Positions 27,001 through 38,898 of a DNA stretch of 46,973 nt are shown here, one piece after another. The translations under genes and the position numbers were made by a program. Location: contig JAWQRO010000238.1 in NCBI GenBank assembly GCA_033557835.1, forward strand, positions 1-46,973. Reading direction: 5' to 3'. This DNA comes from Helochares maculicollis. Lineage: Eukaryota > Arthropoda > Insecta > Coleoptera > Hydrophilidae. The notes under the pieces were generated by a model that worked only from the letters and a program-made list of their open reading frames with translations, ran no database searches and was not told the origin of the DNA. Positions within the stretch are counted from its first letter, which is position 1. Each line of letters starts with the position of its first letter.

Positions 27001-27460
27001 GTATCTTTAGACAATTTAAAAGTAAGCTTCTAGTTCTCCTTTTTTAGTTTAAAGTGTGCGCGGATTTTCGCTAAAAAAAGGTAAAGCAAAGAGTTTTGTA
27101 CTTTTTACTTTTAACAGGTCGTCAGGCAGCCAACCGACATCGTGGTTAAAATTCCAACACCAGCCCCCGTAGGAAAACCCCAACAGCATTACATTGAAGT
27201 AAGTGCTCCCTTCCTGCTCACTCCTCTATGCTTTCACCCTCTTATTATATCCGTATAGTATATGCCATGTTAATTCCTGAAATAGCAGTATATAAGAATA
27301 ACATTCTTTAAGCTGCTTTTCCTTAAGCTCCTACAAAGTACTCTATAGCCTCTTTATGCCTTGAGCCTGATTTTTAACATTGCACTCACTCTTCTAGGAG
27401 GTCCCAGCTCCAAGATTGCAGCAAGGACAAAAGCAAAATATAATATATCAATACCAATAA
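17764..27460 (+). CDS. RR-family cuticular protein, five coding exons, 313 aa
   Basis: Spliced gene for a secreted structural cuticle protein. Joining 17764-18084, 19834-20130, 24790-24969, 27118-27198 and 27398-27460 gives one open frame of 313 codons plus TAA; every intron has GT..AG ends and is phase 0. Residues 1-22 form a signal peptide (hydrophobic core, cleavage expected after Thr-Phe-Ala). Residues 23-206 are low complexity: Gln/Tyr/Pro-rich, then Gln/Ala/Arg-rich. Residues about 211-271 are the Rebers-Riddiford chitin-binding domain, with G239-x7-D247-G248-x6-Y255-T-A257-D258-x3-G262-F263-K-A265 matching the family pattern. The tail (272-313) is Pro/Gln-rich. RR proteins bind chitin through aromatic residues of a beta-sheet domain; Y241, F249, Y255 and F263 are candidates. 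The start is the only ATG that begins the signal peptide, 87 bp after a TATA box. The domain and the following DIVVKIP stretch recall Cpr66D-type proteins, but I cannot run a search, so no symbol is given. Confidence 0.9.
18085..19833 (+). other. Intron 1 of the cuticular protein gene
   Basis: A 1749-bp phase-0 intron, AT-rich except for two GC-rich patches. The first (about 19236-19345) has GCGGCCGAGCAAAGCGGAGC. The second (about 19458-19500) has GCCGCCGCC followed by the inverted repeat CGCCG-ACGCGA-CGGCG. The patches could be regulatory; nothing coding is seen. Confidence 0.7.
19834..20130 (+). CDS. Cuticular protein exon 2 (residues 108-206)
   Basis: Begins after the acceptor TTATTAG and ends at a strong donor, GAT|GTGAGT. 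It is 99 codons with no stop, in phase with exon 1. The product is very rich in Gln, Ala and Arg (runs such as AAAAAQRRAQ), then a Pro/Gln segment and an acidic end (EQEQEPEEFD) just before the RR domain. No folded domain is visible; it looks like a disordered or helical spacer. A GTG-started reading from 19882 is part of this exon, not a separate gene. Confidence 0.85.
20131..24789 (+). other. Intron 2 of the cuticular protein gene
   Basis: The largest intron, 4659 bp, phase 0. Mostly AT-rich with no ORF I can support. A GC-richer region near 24420-24500 carries AGCGGGCGGG at 24475-24484, about 300 bp before exon 3. A pyrimidine-rich stretch lies at about 23500-23590. Small extra exons cannot be excluded by eye. 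Confidence 0.7.
24790..24969 (+). CDS. Cuticular protein exon 3: core of the RR chitin-binding domain (residues 207-266)
   Basis: Begins after TTCCAG and ends at GAG|GTAATT; 60 codons. It carries nearly the whole Rebers-Riddiford domain: YQFGFDVKDD at its start, then the Gly-Ser-Tyr strand, the SDGF turn, and Tyr-Thr-Ala-Asp followed by Gly-Phe-Lys-Ala-Glu. This exon identifies the gene as a cuticular protein. The matching VVRQP completion is in the next exon, 2.1 kb downstream, which supports the splice model. Confidence 0.92.
24970..27117 (+). other. Intron 3 of the cuticular protein gene
   Basis: A 2148-bp phase-0 intron splitting the RR domain just before its last conserved residues. AT-rich throughout; I see no coding sequence or distinct repeat beyond short AT runs and a few TCTTA repeats near 26000. 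Confidence 0.7.
27118..27198 (+). CDS. Cuticular protein exon 4 (residues 267-293)
   Basis: Starts after the acceptor TTTTAACAG and ends at GAA|GTAAGT, a near-perfect donor. The 27 codons finish the RR domain (VVRQPTDIVVKIP) and continue into Pro-rich sequence (TPAPVGKP). The chosen acceptor keeps phase 0 and restores the expected continuation after Lys-Ala-Glu. Confidence 0.88.
27398..27460 (+). CDS. Cuticular protein exon 5 (residues 294-313 and stop)
   Basis: Begins after the acceptor CTTCTAG, 199 bp past exon 4, and encodes EVPAPRLQQG..IIYQYQ followed by TAA at 27458-27460. The Gln/Tyr-rich end resembles the N-terminal half of the protein. A polyadenylation signal lies 50 bp further on. 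Confidence 0.83.
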   Translation, partial: EVPAPRLQQGQKQNIIYQYQ

Positions 27461-27510
27461 TGCTGATATGCCATCGGGAGGATAAAAGAAAAGATGTTTT
27501 CTAGCACCGA

Positions 27511-27540
27511 AATAAAATTTTATGGTGGTATTCGGAATGC
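27511..27540 (+). terminator. Polyadenylation signal of the cuticular protein gene
   Basis: A canonical AATAAA at 27511-27516 lies 50 bp after the stop codon and is followed by a GT-rich stretch (TGGTGGTATTCGG), the usual downstream element. Cleavage is expected near 27525-27540. Confidence 0.7.
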
Positions 27541-29222
27541 CATCTTCTGTTTTTATCAACGAAATGGCAGTGGTGCTATACTTTCTTTGTTAGATTTATT
27601 TTTATTTGACTAGTTTTTTTATTATTTAATAAATTTTATTATTTTTTATCGTCTTGTTTTCCCAGCTTTCCTTCCTGCAATTTCCACTTAATTGATGCTA
27701 ATGAAAATCGCTTTCAACTTTGTCTTGGAATAATTAAAATTTATTGATTTTGAATCAACTCATTTCACCGTACTCCACTTACAACATCTTTTGTCAAGCA
27801 CTCTAACATCAAGCTTACTACTGTATTGGAGAGTTTTCTCCTTTCTCCGTCTATAATTTTCCTTTCTATCGACATTTTTCTTTCCTGTCGTTCATGTTCG
27901 CTTATATCAGGGACTCTCTTTTTTCTCTTTATCTGTCGAGTATCGCATTCTGCCGAGCTTTTTCGTCCAGTTTAGCTTTTGCTCTCTGTCTGGCTTTTTG
28001 TTTAGCAGAGCTTTCTCTGTTCCGTCGGTCTTTCTTCATTTCACAGGCTTTTCTCCGCTAAACTTTCTCTTCTTTGAATGGTTTTCGTCTCGGCTCCTCG
28101 AACAAGATTCACGATGGCCTACATAATTAAATATCGGCTATCGTATTGTTGGCTTTTTACAAATTGATACCCCGAGCTTCAAGCTCAGTTTACTTCAAAT
28201 TAAAATTTTTATTTAATTATCCACTTTCTATGTAAAAATGTGAGGCTGTCGCTTGCTGCCGCCACTGATATAGCTGCAGCCTTTCCAAATTTAATTTAAT
28301 TCTATTTAGTCCGTTATTATAATTTGGTCTTGTTACATAGTAATTTAATCTAACAAGAGAAAGTCGAGGGCATATAACCCACAAATTCAATTCAAATTAA
28401 CTTGTAAAATTTAAACGGCTGTATGGTTCTCTTGGGAATTGAAGAAGTGGGGGAATATTTAGTTCATGAATAAGTTTTGGTTGGTTCTTATAAGAAAAAT
28501 TTTGTGGTTAACTCTATGGATATTTTTAGGTTATATAGACTAACTAAAATCTTTTATAGATTCATGTATAGGATAAGTTTTATACTATCAAATTGATCTG
28601 CGGTGTCACAATGAAATAGCCTTAAATGTGTCTCATCTTTTGTCTAACACACAATTTAATCGAGTATTTCTAAGTATAATTTAAAATATCAACAGAAGCA
28701 ATAGTTAACCATTAGTTTTTATGGCAAGAAGTTATAGCATAGCTTAAATAATATCTGGTTTAACCCTTTGGGTTTATAGTAAGAAGTGCATTTTTAATTT
28801 ATTCTCTTTTTCATTCACCTCTTGCAAACGTCGTATAACATATGAAATTATACCAAATAAATATGCAAACACAATTTAAAGTGCCGATTGGGCATTTTAC
28901 TTTCAGAAATGGAATGTTTTAAAACATCTACTTCAGCGTTTATGTGAAGTAGTATGCTAAAGTTGATAAATTTGCATATAAATTTTGATACAAATAAAGG
29001 AAGTTAATAAGTTTCATACTCCAAATTCGAGAAAACTGAAGGCTTAAGCTAAGGTGATCCAAATGTGTCTGTTATTATGCACCTCATTTTGTCTGTGATT
29101 AGCAATTAAAAGTGATCTTAAGATTGGAACATTTAAAAAATACTTAAAATCATGGATATAAAAAAATTTGCCTAATTTGAATGTTAGAATTGCCAGATTA
29201 AAATTTTTTCGTTTAATACTCT

Positions 29223-29225
<3 letters not shown>
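27541..29225. other. Intergenic downstream of the cuticular protein gene
   Basis: No gene seen. Contains the pyrimidine-rich tract at 27834-28100; the remainder is AT-rich. Confidence 0.55.
27834..28100 (+). repeat. Pyrimidine-rich tract downstream of the gene
   Basis: About 270 bp strongly biased to C and T on the + strand, with recurring words such as TCTGTCGAG, CTCTGTCTGG, TCCGTCGG and CTCCGTC. It begins about 320 bp after the poly(A) signal. It looks like a degenerate low-complexity repeat rather than coding sequence. Confidence 0.55.

Positions 29226-29254
<29 letters not shown>
29226..29254. repeat. (AT)n microsatellite
   Basis: Uninterrupted alternating AT of 29 bp. Confidence 0.95.
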
Positions 29255-32200
29255 CGTCATATATGAAAAGAATATCAAAGAACTAATTTACGTTTTAAAA
29301 AAATGTTTAAATTGTAATCAGTTTAGCTTTGTATTTAATAAATAAAATATTCAAAATGTTTCTCAGAATGTATCTAGCAAAAAATATTGTAATAAACAAA
29401 ACAATATTATTAAATACAATTCAGATCGATATTTTCATACTTTTCTAAAGATTACTTAACAATTTAAGCAATAAGAGATACGTAGAGAATGCATGCGATA
29501 AAATATATTAATCTGACAAATGTTTTTGTGCTCGTAGATATTATTTAAGACTTATGAGACATTTCAAAGAGATAAGTTAATTAAATTGGAAGTACTTGTT
29601 AAACCAGAAGTAAACAAAAATATGCAATTGATGATTATTAAAGCTCTTAAGTCAGATTTCTTCGAAATCATCTATCGGCACTTCCAGACTTTCCAGATTT
29701 AAGTGATATAATAACTGGGCTATTATTGCTAACGAGAGATCTTAAGAACGATGCGTACATAAAGACAATGAAATAAATGGAGAATACCATCAATAATTTA
29801 AATTATTGATTCGAATTGGATAAACCATTTAAGTGTTAAATTAAATTTCTGTTCAGGCGTTTTGCAAATTATGAAATTAAAGTAATGCTTGCAAAATTAA
29901 TTTGCTTATATTATGTTATACTATTATCATACGACCCTGATTTAAGCAAGAAGGATTCTAAAATGAAAAACTCCGTACTGTAGATAACCCGTCGCGTTAG
30001 CACTTTGTTAAACGCGCGGAGTGCATAAGGAAATTTCGGTTTAACGCAGGATTAAATTTTGTAAAAGCGTGGCAAGGCAAAGCAAAAGGAAAGAGGAGCG
30101 CGCTGTAAACAGACACCTCACTCATTTTTACACATCATTACAGTTCAAAACTTTCTCAATTTTATCGAAATTTAGAGTTGGTAGCAAGGTCTTTGTCATT
30201 CCCTGGATTTGCAGCAAATGTACTGTGAATTCTGTGCGTTACACTTTGCCGCCTCTTGTAATTCCTCCCCCGCTCTTCCTTTTACCGTCCGCTCCTCGAA
30301 AGATTTTCAGGATGCGTACTACAACTAAGGATGAATTTATTTGCATTTAAATAATCAACCGTTTATCACGCCATCACCGGCCCGAGGCGGCATCAGCGAT
30401 TGGGGGGTGGCAGACTTGAGACAACGGAACGGCTGCGGGCAGGAGGCCGCCCGGCCGGGGTGGTTCCTATTGATTTCTCTTGATGCTGACAAATTTTTCC
30501 CGTCAATAGTTAAATGCTGCAGTTATTCATAACGTCGTTACGGAAGAGAAGTTGGTTCAATCTTCTGACGGTAGTTGATTATACGGAAAACGCTTTAACT
30601 TTAAATAAATTTAATTTAAGTTCCTTAATTCATCCGAACATTGAAACAAAGAGGTTAACAGCCATTGCCGATTACGTTATAGAACGGCCCACAACGAAAC
30701 GGGACGGCTAGCTTTTGTGGTGTAGCCTAATTACTAAACTTCAAATTGTTTTGATTCATTGGATTGTAGGCTGAAATTGTATTACACTTTCAAATATGTA
30801 AAATTTGGCTGCTCAGCGGTGTAGCAAAACCTTTTTAAGTCATGGACATTCAATAAGAGGATCATCTCATAAAAGAAAAATGATTTAAAGTGCAAAGGGT
30901 GATCCATAATTTGTTTTTAAATCACCTGCGACAAAGATAAGGAAGATTTTTTTTTAAATCGCATTTTTCGTCAGTGATCATTACAGGACATATATATTCG
31001 GCAAGATAAAACGGTTTTTCCGGAAGACGTATATGAAAAGGCCCTGTCTGTGTGTAATGGTAATAGTTTAAATTTTTCTTCCGCGTTCCCAATAAAGGCT
31101 CCCTTTAGTATTGTTACAAATTGAAATCTCACAGGCACAACAAAGGAAGATACGTCCGAAATAAATTTGCACTCACAAAAACATCCCTTCGATAAAAAAA
31201 TAGATAAAACGCCATGTCAAGACATTTTTTAGTGGAAAGAGAATAATAATGGCATTTGGAGGAACACAATTCTTCTGTTCGGATACAGAAAATTATTTTC
31301 TATGCTCTTTCGTATCGTCGCGTTTGGCGTCCCGTCGTTTTGTACTGTCTATGAGAGATATGTAGAAGAGAAAATATGAATGCCATCACGGTTTTAAGTT
31401 GTCCTGTGTGTCGTAAGGATCCGATTGCAGTCAGGATGAGGTTGGTTTATGCGCTAGGCAGAAAGCAGAATTCCTCGCTGGAGCTAGGAGATAAGTGAGA
31501 CATGAATCTCTGGCGTCCAATGAGATTTTGGGTGGGTCAGCGCACGTCGCCATAAATTATATATTTACCGGGTGGGTTCATCTCATCTATTCGGGGCCCT
31601 TTTCGGGCGATGCTAAGCCGAGAATTCGAAAACAAGATTGTCGCTTATATATCGGAATTCCAAATGAACCTATTCGTTGTAATGCATGCCACTGAGTGCT
31701 TAATCAATTGTGCTTTCGCCTCATCCCAACCGGATGACCGAAGCCGGTTCGGGTGGGAATTGGCGAATGGACCGATTCGTCCATCAAAGAACTCTGATAA
31801 ATTTCAAATGTGGGAGAGTGACCGACGGCTTAAGTTGAAAATTAATAGGAAAATAGAGAGTCTACCCTATTTGAAAATTGAATGACCTATATGAAGTTCG
31901 AACGTATGCTGTAATTATCGTCTTAACTATCAAATCGTTGAAACCTTCTGGTTTGAGGATGCGAAAGGTCCAAATGAGGGACTTAAACGAATGTAACCGG
32001 TACTGGATATCTTTTAAAATTAAAAATAATGACCTTAAAGCCGTAATAGCAACCCAAATGAAAAACATAATATGGTCCCAGGGCGGTACATTAAAACTGC
32101 ATTATGCCCACATTTTTGCTACACGATGCAATTAGACCGGCACCTGACTGGAAATAACGGCGCATCATTTTTAAAAATATAATAAAATTCAAATACTTAA

Positions 32201-32598
32201 TTATCAGATGCGCTTTAGATTGTCACAAACAGACTGGAACGGCTTTTCCCCGCTTCAACCCTGCTCGACTCCCGCGATGTATATCGAATCATCGTCACAT
32301 TCCTCCAGCCCTGCTTGTTTGCTGAACAAATATACACTCACAGAGTGTTCATAGACTTGCTCCAAGGGGTAAATAACAATGCTTTTAATACTAGCTTGCC
32401 ACGCCACCTTCCGCGCCCTTCTGGAAAATCATTATTTACTGACTGAATAGGTACATAATGATCAAACTATGTACTCTGCTGATGCAGCATGACTAAATCC
32501 ACAAACTATTTCGTAACTAAATTATTATATACAAATGCTATTGACTTATTTTGATTTTAATATATTTTTTTTAAGCACAGCGTATATGAATAGTGCAG

Positions 32599-32599
<1 letters not shown>
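29255..32599. other. Intergenic, no gene seen
   Basis: AT-rich to about 29980, then a less AT-rich stretch (29990-32350) with GC-rich patches at 30360-30460 and 31560-31850. Several short frames in 30069-32135 do not join into a gene and show no recognisable domain. Confidence 0.5.

Positions 32600-32651
<52 letters not shown>
32600..32651. repeat. (AT)n microsatellite
   Basis: Uninterrupted alternating TA of 52 bp (26 repeats), the longest simple repeat in the window. Confidence 0.95.
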
Positions 32652-32654
<3 letters not shown>

Positions 32655-35600
32655 TGTAGGAGTGTGTATTTTTTACTATTGCATAGCTATATGAAGAATA
32701 GTATTGCATGAATTTTAGAATTTTTTTCTCATATTATTACTGATAAGTACAATGAGTTTTCTCTTGCATATGTGACAATAATTATTTCTGTAATGATTCT
32801 TAGCTTATAAGCTAATTGCAAAGCAGGAGATATTTAAATATCAACCGCCTCTGTGATATCTAACAATTTGTTCATCATTTTTGGGTAAGGGCAATATTTC
32901 ACGCGTCCCCATGAATGAACTTTTAAGCTTTAAATTGGAGATTTGTCATTATTTTGTCTGCAAGTAAAAATTGTTAGACGTCATTATCCCATTTTTAGGA
33001 ACATATTATTAGTAGCGATGACGATTAAGGAAAATGAGTCTACTAACAATTTTCACTTTCATTTACTTTTACTTTAACTGACTGTATTAATGTTATTTGA
33101 AATTCGCGAAATATTAGCAAAAATATATTTGCACTCGCTTCAATTGTTCATAATCTAAATATTTAAATATAATGTTCTGAGAAAATGTTAATTAACCAAC
33201 CTATATAATAAAAATTAACCCATATAAAATATCACAAGTTTTAAATGAAGCCGATAATAGTAAATATATCGTTATATTCTCAAAACGATACAGTGTACAC
33301 TAATATATGCCTTTAAAAATTTTGCATTCCTGACTAAAATTTATAAATATTATCAAGAATAAAAATTACTTGGTTAAGGCACAAAATTGAGAAATTTAAT
33401 GTTATAATGTTATGAACTTTTTGTGTAAAAAAGTATGGTTAAAATATTATAAAATTGAATGTACAATCAGCGAATAGCAGCACCGCTGGTTTAAAATTTG
33501 AAAAATAACAGTAATGTTAAAAAAATAGTTCTCCAAAATTAGCAAAAAGTCTTAAGAAAAGTAGAAGTTCTGACCTAAATAATGCAACATTTTTATTTAT
33601 ACAACACAGTTGATATGGTTGAAGAATGTAAATGTGATATGTTAAAAATCAAATGGCTTTTAGCTTGTGAGTTTTTTAAAAGTTAATGATAAACCAGGTT
33701 TTTCCCTCATAATTGATTTATGCTGTCTCTGTAGAATATAGGTTTAACTCTGTAAAATTCAAATATTTGAAGGCTTGAACTCATCATTAACCCGAGTGTA
33801 TACATATAAAATGGATGTACTCTTTCTTACTTGGATGTGTAGATTATTAAAAAATTATACTGAATTTATTTATATATTTCATTAATAAAAATACTTACAT
33901 GAAAAATCAGTCCTAAGAAAATTTCAAAATATGATTTTCCTTTGCAATTTTATTTAACTTGTCAATGTAAAAATCAAAATGTTGTAGACTTAATGTATGT
34001 TTGGTAAGCAAGAAATAATTAGATTATTTTATTTCTATTTGCAATTTTCATATTAATTTAATAAGTTGCTACTTTTGTTGTTCTATATAATAGTAAGAAA
34101 GCAATGCGCTCTCCTATTATTAAAGCAAACAATACTTAGCAAACTGAGAAAATAAAATGTGGCCGTGATTTTGAACAGTTGTATTATTATACAGAAATTT
34201 TAAGTCAAATTGAAGAAATCTGAAGATGTATTGATCTCATTTTAAGGCAGCCTGTATTTCAGGCAGCTCAAAGCGCCTTAACCAACAATACGATTCTACC
34301 CCCATTATGCATTCGATTTGAGTCGCAGATAAGTAATGCATAAATATAAAACCAATTACATTGGGGAGCTTTGATGGGTTGTAAAGGGGGTTGAGGTAAA
34401 ATTCCAATTTTCAATGCTTCGCATCTGAACCATTTGTCTCGTTGTCTTGGCTTGGTGCGCCTTGACGCTGCAAATACGTCGATGTAATTGCACATTCTTA
34501 TTGCCAGACATATTTACAGACGAATAAATCTTTTTGTGGTGATCGGGCAGGATGGCGATGCCGATGGCAGGCGGTGCCGATATTCATTTTAATATGAGAT
34601 CCAAGTCGAATACATTGAATACAGATTAAAGCTACAATAAAATGATAAAACTGCAAGAAAGTATTAAAGTGAAATATGTATTTATTACTTACCTGCTTCG
34701 CAATGGGTTGGATAAAATTGAATCCGGACGTGCTTTCAATTGAAAAGAGGATATTATACTGTTAAATGTAGACGCATTGCAGAGATAGGTAAATAAATTT
34801 ATAATTCGCTAAATTTGCGAATAGTTTCCGAACTAAGCTATTGCTGCTGGTGGTGAATAGAGGAAGTTGGAAAATTGAATCGCAGTTTTGCAAAAAAGAT
34901 ATTTCGGGTTCTACGTTGAATGATCAGCAAATGTGGCACCTTGTTTATTAAACCGAAACATGAAAATTGCACATATTTGAATTATATTTGGGCCCCATCT
35001 TAGAGGCTGAAATAAATTACATCTAGGTTTTCGAATTGGACAACTAGAATATAATTTCGGGTTATGGTCATTTTTATTCATAATTAAGCTCAGTTTCTCG
35101 ATTGATACAATGCGCAGGGCGCCGTATATATATATATGTGACTCTCCTTAGCAACACCAAAGCCAGCGAAGGAAATTGAGAATAAGATTGTGTTATTTTT
35201 CAATTTCGTTTAGGAATTTTCGATTTTGTTTACCTGCAATACCTGAAGGTGGTATTTCGAGCTTACACGTATAAACTTGTAGAAAAAAAGAAGGAAGGAA
35301 AAACATGGATCGAAAAGAGATTCGTTGAAAAAATCCATTGAAAAATATTTTCTAGTAGCTAAAAAGTTCTGCCCATCAGGGATTATCGGTGAAACGATCT
35401 AAAACAATCGTAAAGTTTTATGATTTTTTTTAAAACCGGAATTTATAAACGCTTTTACAGGATATACGAATATGGTGAAACATCGAAATAATAATTATAT
35501 ATAGAGGATGGTAGAGATAGAAGTACATGAGTTAGGGTTGGAAGGAGCACCTCGCATCGGGGCAGTAAAATATGTTTCTGCAGATCCCGTTTCAGTACAC

Positions 35601-38600
35601 TTCGGGGAGTTGAGCTTTTATTTCCTCTACTCTGGCTCCACTTTACTCTAGAGTATAAAATTATCAGATTTAAAACAGTGAAACGCCCGGACCATTCCGC
35701 ATGATTACCAAAGCAAAAGAGACATACTAAGCAGTTTCGGACACGCCCCAACTACAATATGAGCTTTGTCTTTTAAGAGTTGCCTCACACAGACTTTTAC
35801 AAACTAGTTCTAAAAGACAAATTTAGATAAGTTGACGCGTTGGAAAACTTCTGCGCTGCACTGCCACCACTTCTGCAAAACTCTGATTTTCCCAGGGAAT
35901 ATAATGTTTGTATTGAGTTGGAAACTTCCTCGATGGTTACCTTTTGGATTGAGCAAAGGCTCAATTTGAGCTGGATTAAGCCCGAACAATAGATGCACTG
36001 ACTAAACGAATGAGTCCTGAAAATACTTAACAACGACAAAAAATCTATATATACCTGTTTATTTAGATTTTGGCGTCACTGTTCGAATTAAATGCTTGCA
36101 TAATAGTGCGGACATTTGAAAGCGCGGTGTATTTCAATGAATTAATAAATTTAATTGTGCTGACATTTTGCAGCAAAAACAACAAAACATGAATAACGCA
36201 ATTGACGCGTTCGAAACCGCTGTTTATATGTGCTTCCTGTCAGAAGCGATTTTGCCGAATCATTGAATGTTTCAAGAATAAATTAAAGTTATATACAATT
36301 TATTAATAATTGTTCTGCACGAGGTTTGGGTTAACCGCCCTGTCAAAACCACGCATCGACCATTGCTCGCGTATAAATTCTACGAACGTTGCCCACATTG
36401 AGTTCTGCCGTAGTAAAATTTGACATGTACATTTTAATAAATTTAGTTTGCAATTGCAAAGGACTTTTAAAATCGGTTTATACTGAAATAATGAAAATTA
36501 GCTTCCACTGCAAGTTATAGTTTGTAATTTTGCACTTTTGTATTTGTTTGCAGTTTGGATTGTGTTCAATATTTTCCTGTATTTGTTGAAATGACAGCAA
36601 TGAAAATTGGATTTACAGATATTATATTTGGAAAAAATGTCATGCATGATTTATTAAACTAACAAGCACAAACTTTCTTTGGAATTATTACAAAAGTTGG
36701 AAGTCCTTAGATTTCATGTCTAGTCTTACACATTGCACGTCAATCAACGATATGTTGAGTATCAAAGGATATTATCATTTTACTCTTTTCCAACTTCTGT
36801 GAAGAGTGTTTAGGAATGGGAGGTGGGTTTAAAATGGAGAGACGCCACCATTGTTGCTAAAGTCATCATTTTTGGAATTTAATTGTGAATTATTTGGAAT
36901 GGTGGAATTGCAGATTGTGGTCCAGGAAGGCGAGACATGATCAAAGAATGGCTACGACCATAGGTTTATTTAATCTAAACTTACATACATTTTGAAGATT
37001 TTAAAAGGGATAGTTGAAAGCTTTTAAGAGCTGCTGTAGTTCCAAAGTTTGAATGGTAGGCGAAGCTATGCAAATGATCATTAGTAGAATAGTTTCTTTT
37101 GGTAATACAATAAGTTCTAATTAGTTATAATGGACAGTATACTGAGGTATTTATCAATGGCTGTGAGTAAATGACTAAAAGTTTCTTCATAAGATCAGAA
37201 AACCGATTTCCAATTTCTATTATCTTGTTATATTAATAAGAAACTTCTTACAAGAATATGAGAGTTTATTTTATCATTTCTCTGGCGCATATATAGTAAA
37301 GTAGAAAGCACACTGATAATAATAACGGATATACTAGAAGGAAACCTTTCGCGGTATTATTAACGATAATATAGCTCATGTAACTGAAGAAGTATGTTTA
37401 CTAAAAATAATGTGAAGGAACGTAATTTGCGCAAGAAAGATGGCATCCACTACTTTGGAACAAACAGATTATTACGGATCAATTTAGAGTTCATGTCTCT
37501 TATACATATGCAGTATTTAGAAGAGATAAACTATTACAATGAATAGGATCTACCTTTAAAAAATCAAACGAATTCGATCCGCATAAATCTACCAGCTAAA
37601 ATGCTAAGAAAACGAAATAAGGCATAGGCAGTGAGTTCTCTTTCCACTGAGCTAGGAAAAGAAGGTAGAAAAGTATATATTATGCAAAAGGCGGGATTGT
37701 CTTTTCTAAATAAATCTACTTACGGTCCAGATCTAAATAAACCCAATGTAAAAATCTACAAAAGAATTGTTGCAGACAGAGATGTATAGCCCTGTGTAAT
37801 TGGTGCGGCTATAATGTTTCAACTTTTATAAGGATTTCCAAAGAGAAAACCTCCGCTTTATTCCTTCCTATTACTTCTTAAATAATTCGGCTTTTGGAGC
37901 CGGCTGCAGCTGGGGGTGAGGTGAGCCGAGTCGAGGGAGTGGGTTAGTGTGGGGCTGCGAAACCTCTAGGAATCGGTTCCGCGTTAAAATTTACTAAAAT
38001 CTCTCCTTATTTTGGAAAGTACCTCTTGGAACTTAATTACCTTAAACGGTTTAAGGAGGAGAATGGCATTTGTCTGTAAGCTTTATGCTTATACTTTTAA
38101 CTGCGCGCAACACAAAGGGTGCAAATGTTAATTTAATTTCGTTTACCTACAGTTGAATTCATTTAACTCAAAGAGATTAAATTAACTCAAACTGTGTAAT
38201 TTGACTGGTGCGAACACTTTACTTGGGGAACTTCTGTATGTAAGGAGCCTTACGGTGCGTTACATAACGTTACGTTTTTGTAGACGAAATGAATTTCAAA
38301 CGGCTGCGCTAATTTCTACAAGATTTGTATTATGGGGAAACCCCTTAGGTATTGATGCAAATGTAATATATTCAAATCTGATATTCTCGAAACCGAATAT
38401 CTACTATCCGTTTTGTTAGTTACGCGGCGTGTATGTGCACGTCTCTCTCACAGATATTGAATCATATTTCCTACTGATAACGGGCCGGAATCGAATAAGG
38501 TGCGTTTTTCTCGTGAAAATTCCAATTCCGAAATAGCTAGAATTATTTTCTTGGGTAGGGATGCCGAGATGGAAAGAGGAAGGTTGCTGAAATTTGCATC

Positions 38601-38787
38601 AGTTCATCATTCAAATGTAATACAACCTCATCTGGAGGCCTGATGTTTAAGGACTCTTGTTATGTAATCGTAGTGATGGAGTTCCTTTAGCTAGCAACAC
38701 AGCTTAGAACATGGAGAAGTTGTCGAATTAATTGCCACAACACATACAGATGTGACCACAAATCACAACTAAATCTCTTACAATTTG
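32652..38787. other. Intergenic, no gene seen
   Basis: Very AT-rich to about 34200, then mixed. A short TA run lies at 35124-35137 and a G-rich patch at 37895-37980 (GGGGGTGAGGTGAGCC). No coding region could be supported. Confidence 0.55.
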
Positions 38788-38898
38788 AGAGAGTATCCTG
38801 TCTCCAATCCCGCACTGTCTGTCCCATCCCATCCAATGCTACCGTATTCTGTACCATCCTATCTATCCTATTTTGTCCCATCTTATTTCATTCCATCG
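38788..38898 (+). repeat. Degenerate pyrimidine-rich repeat (CCATCCTAT type)
   Basis: Imperfect recurrence of words like TGTCCCATCC, TGTACCATCCTAT and TGTCCCATCTTAT across about 110 bp. The opposite-strand frame over it (38687-38881) is a by-product. Confidence 0.5.

Noticed and set aside
38480..38500. A box B-like GGAATCGAA word (possible minus-strand tRNA)
   Set aside because: No box A, acceptor stem or cloverleaf could be drawn around it.
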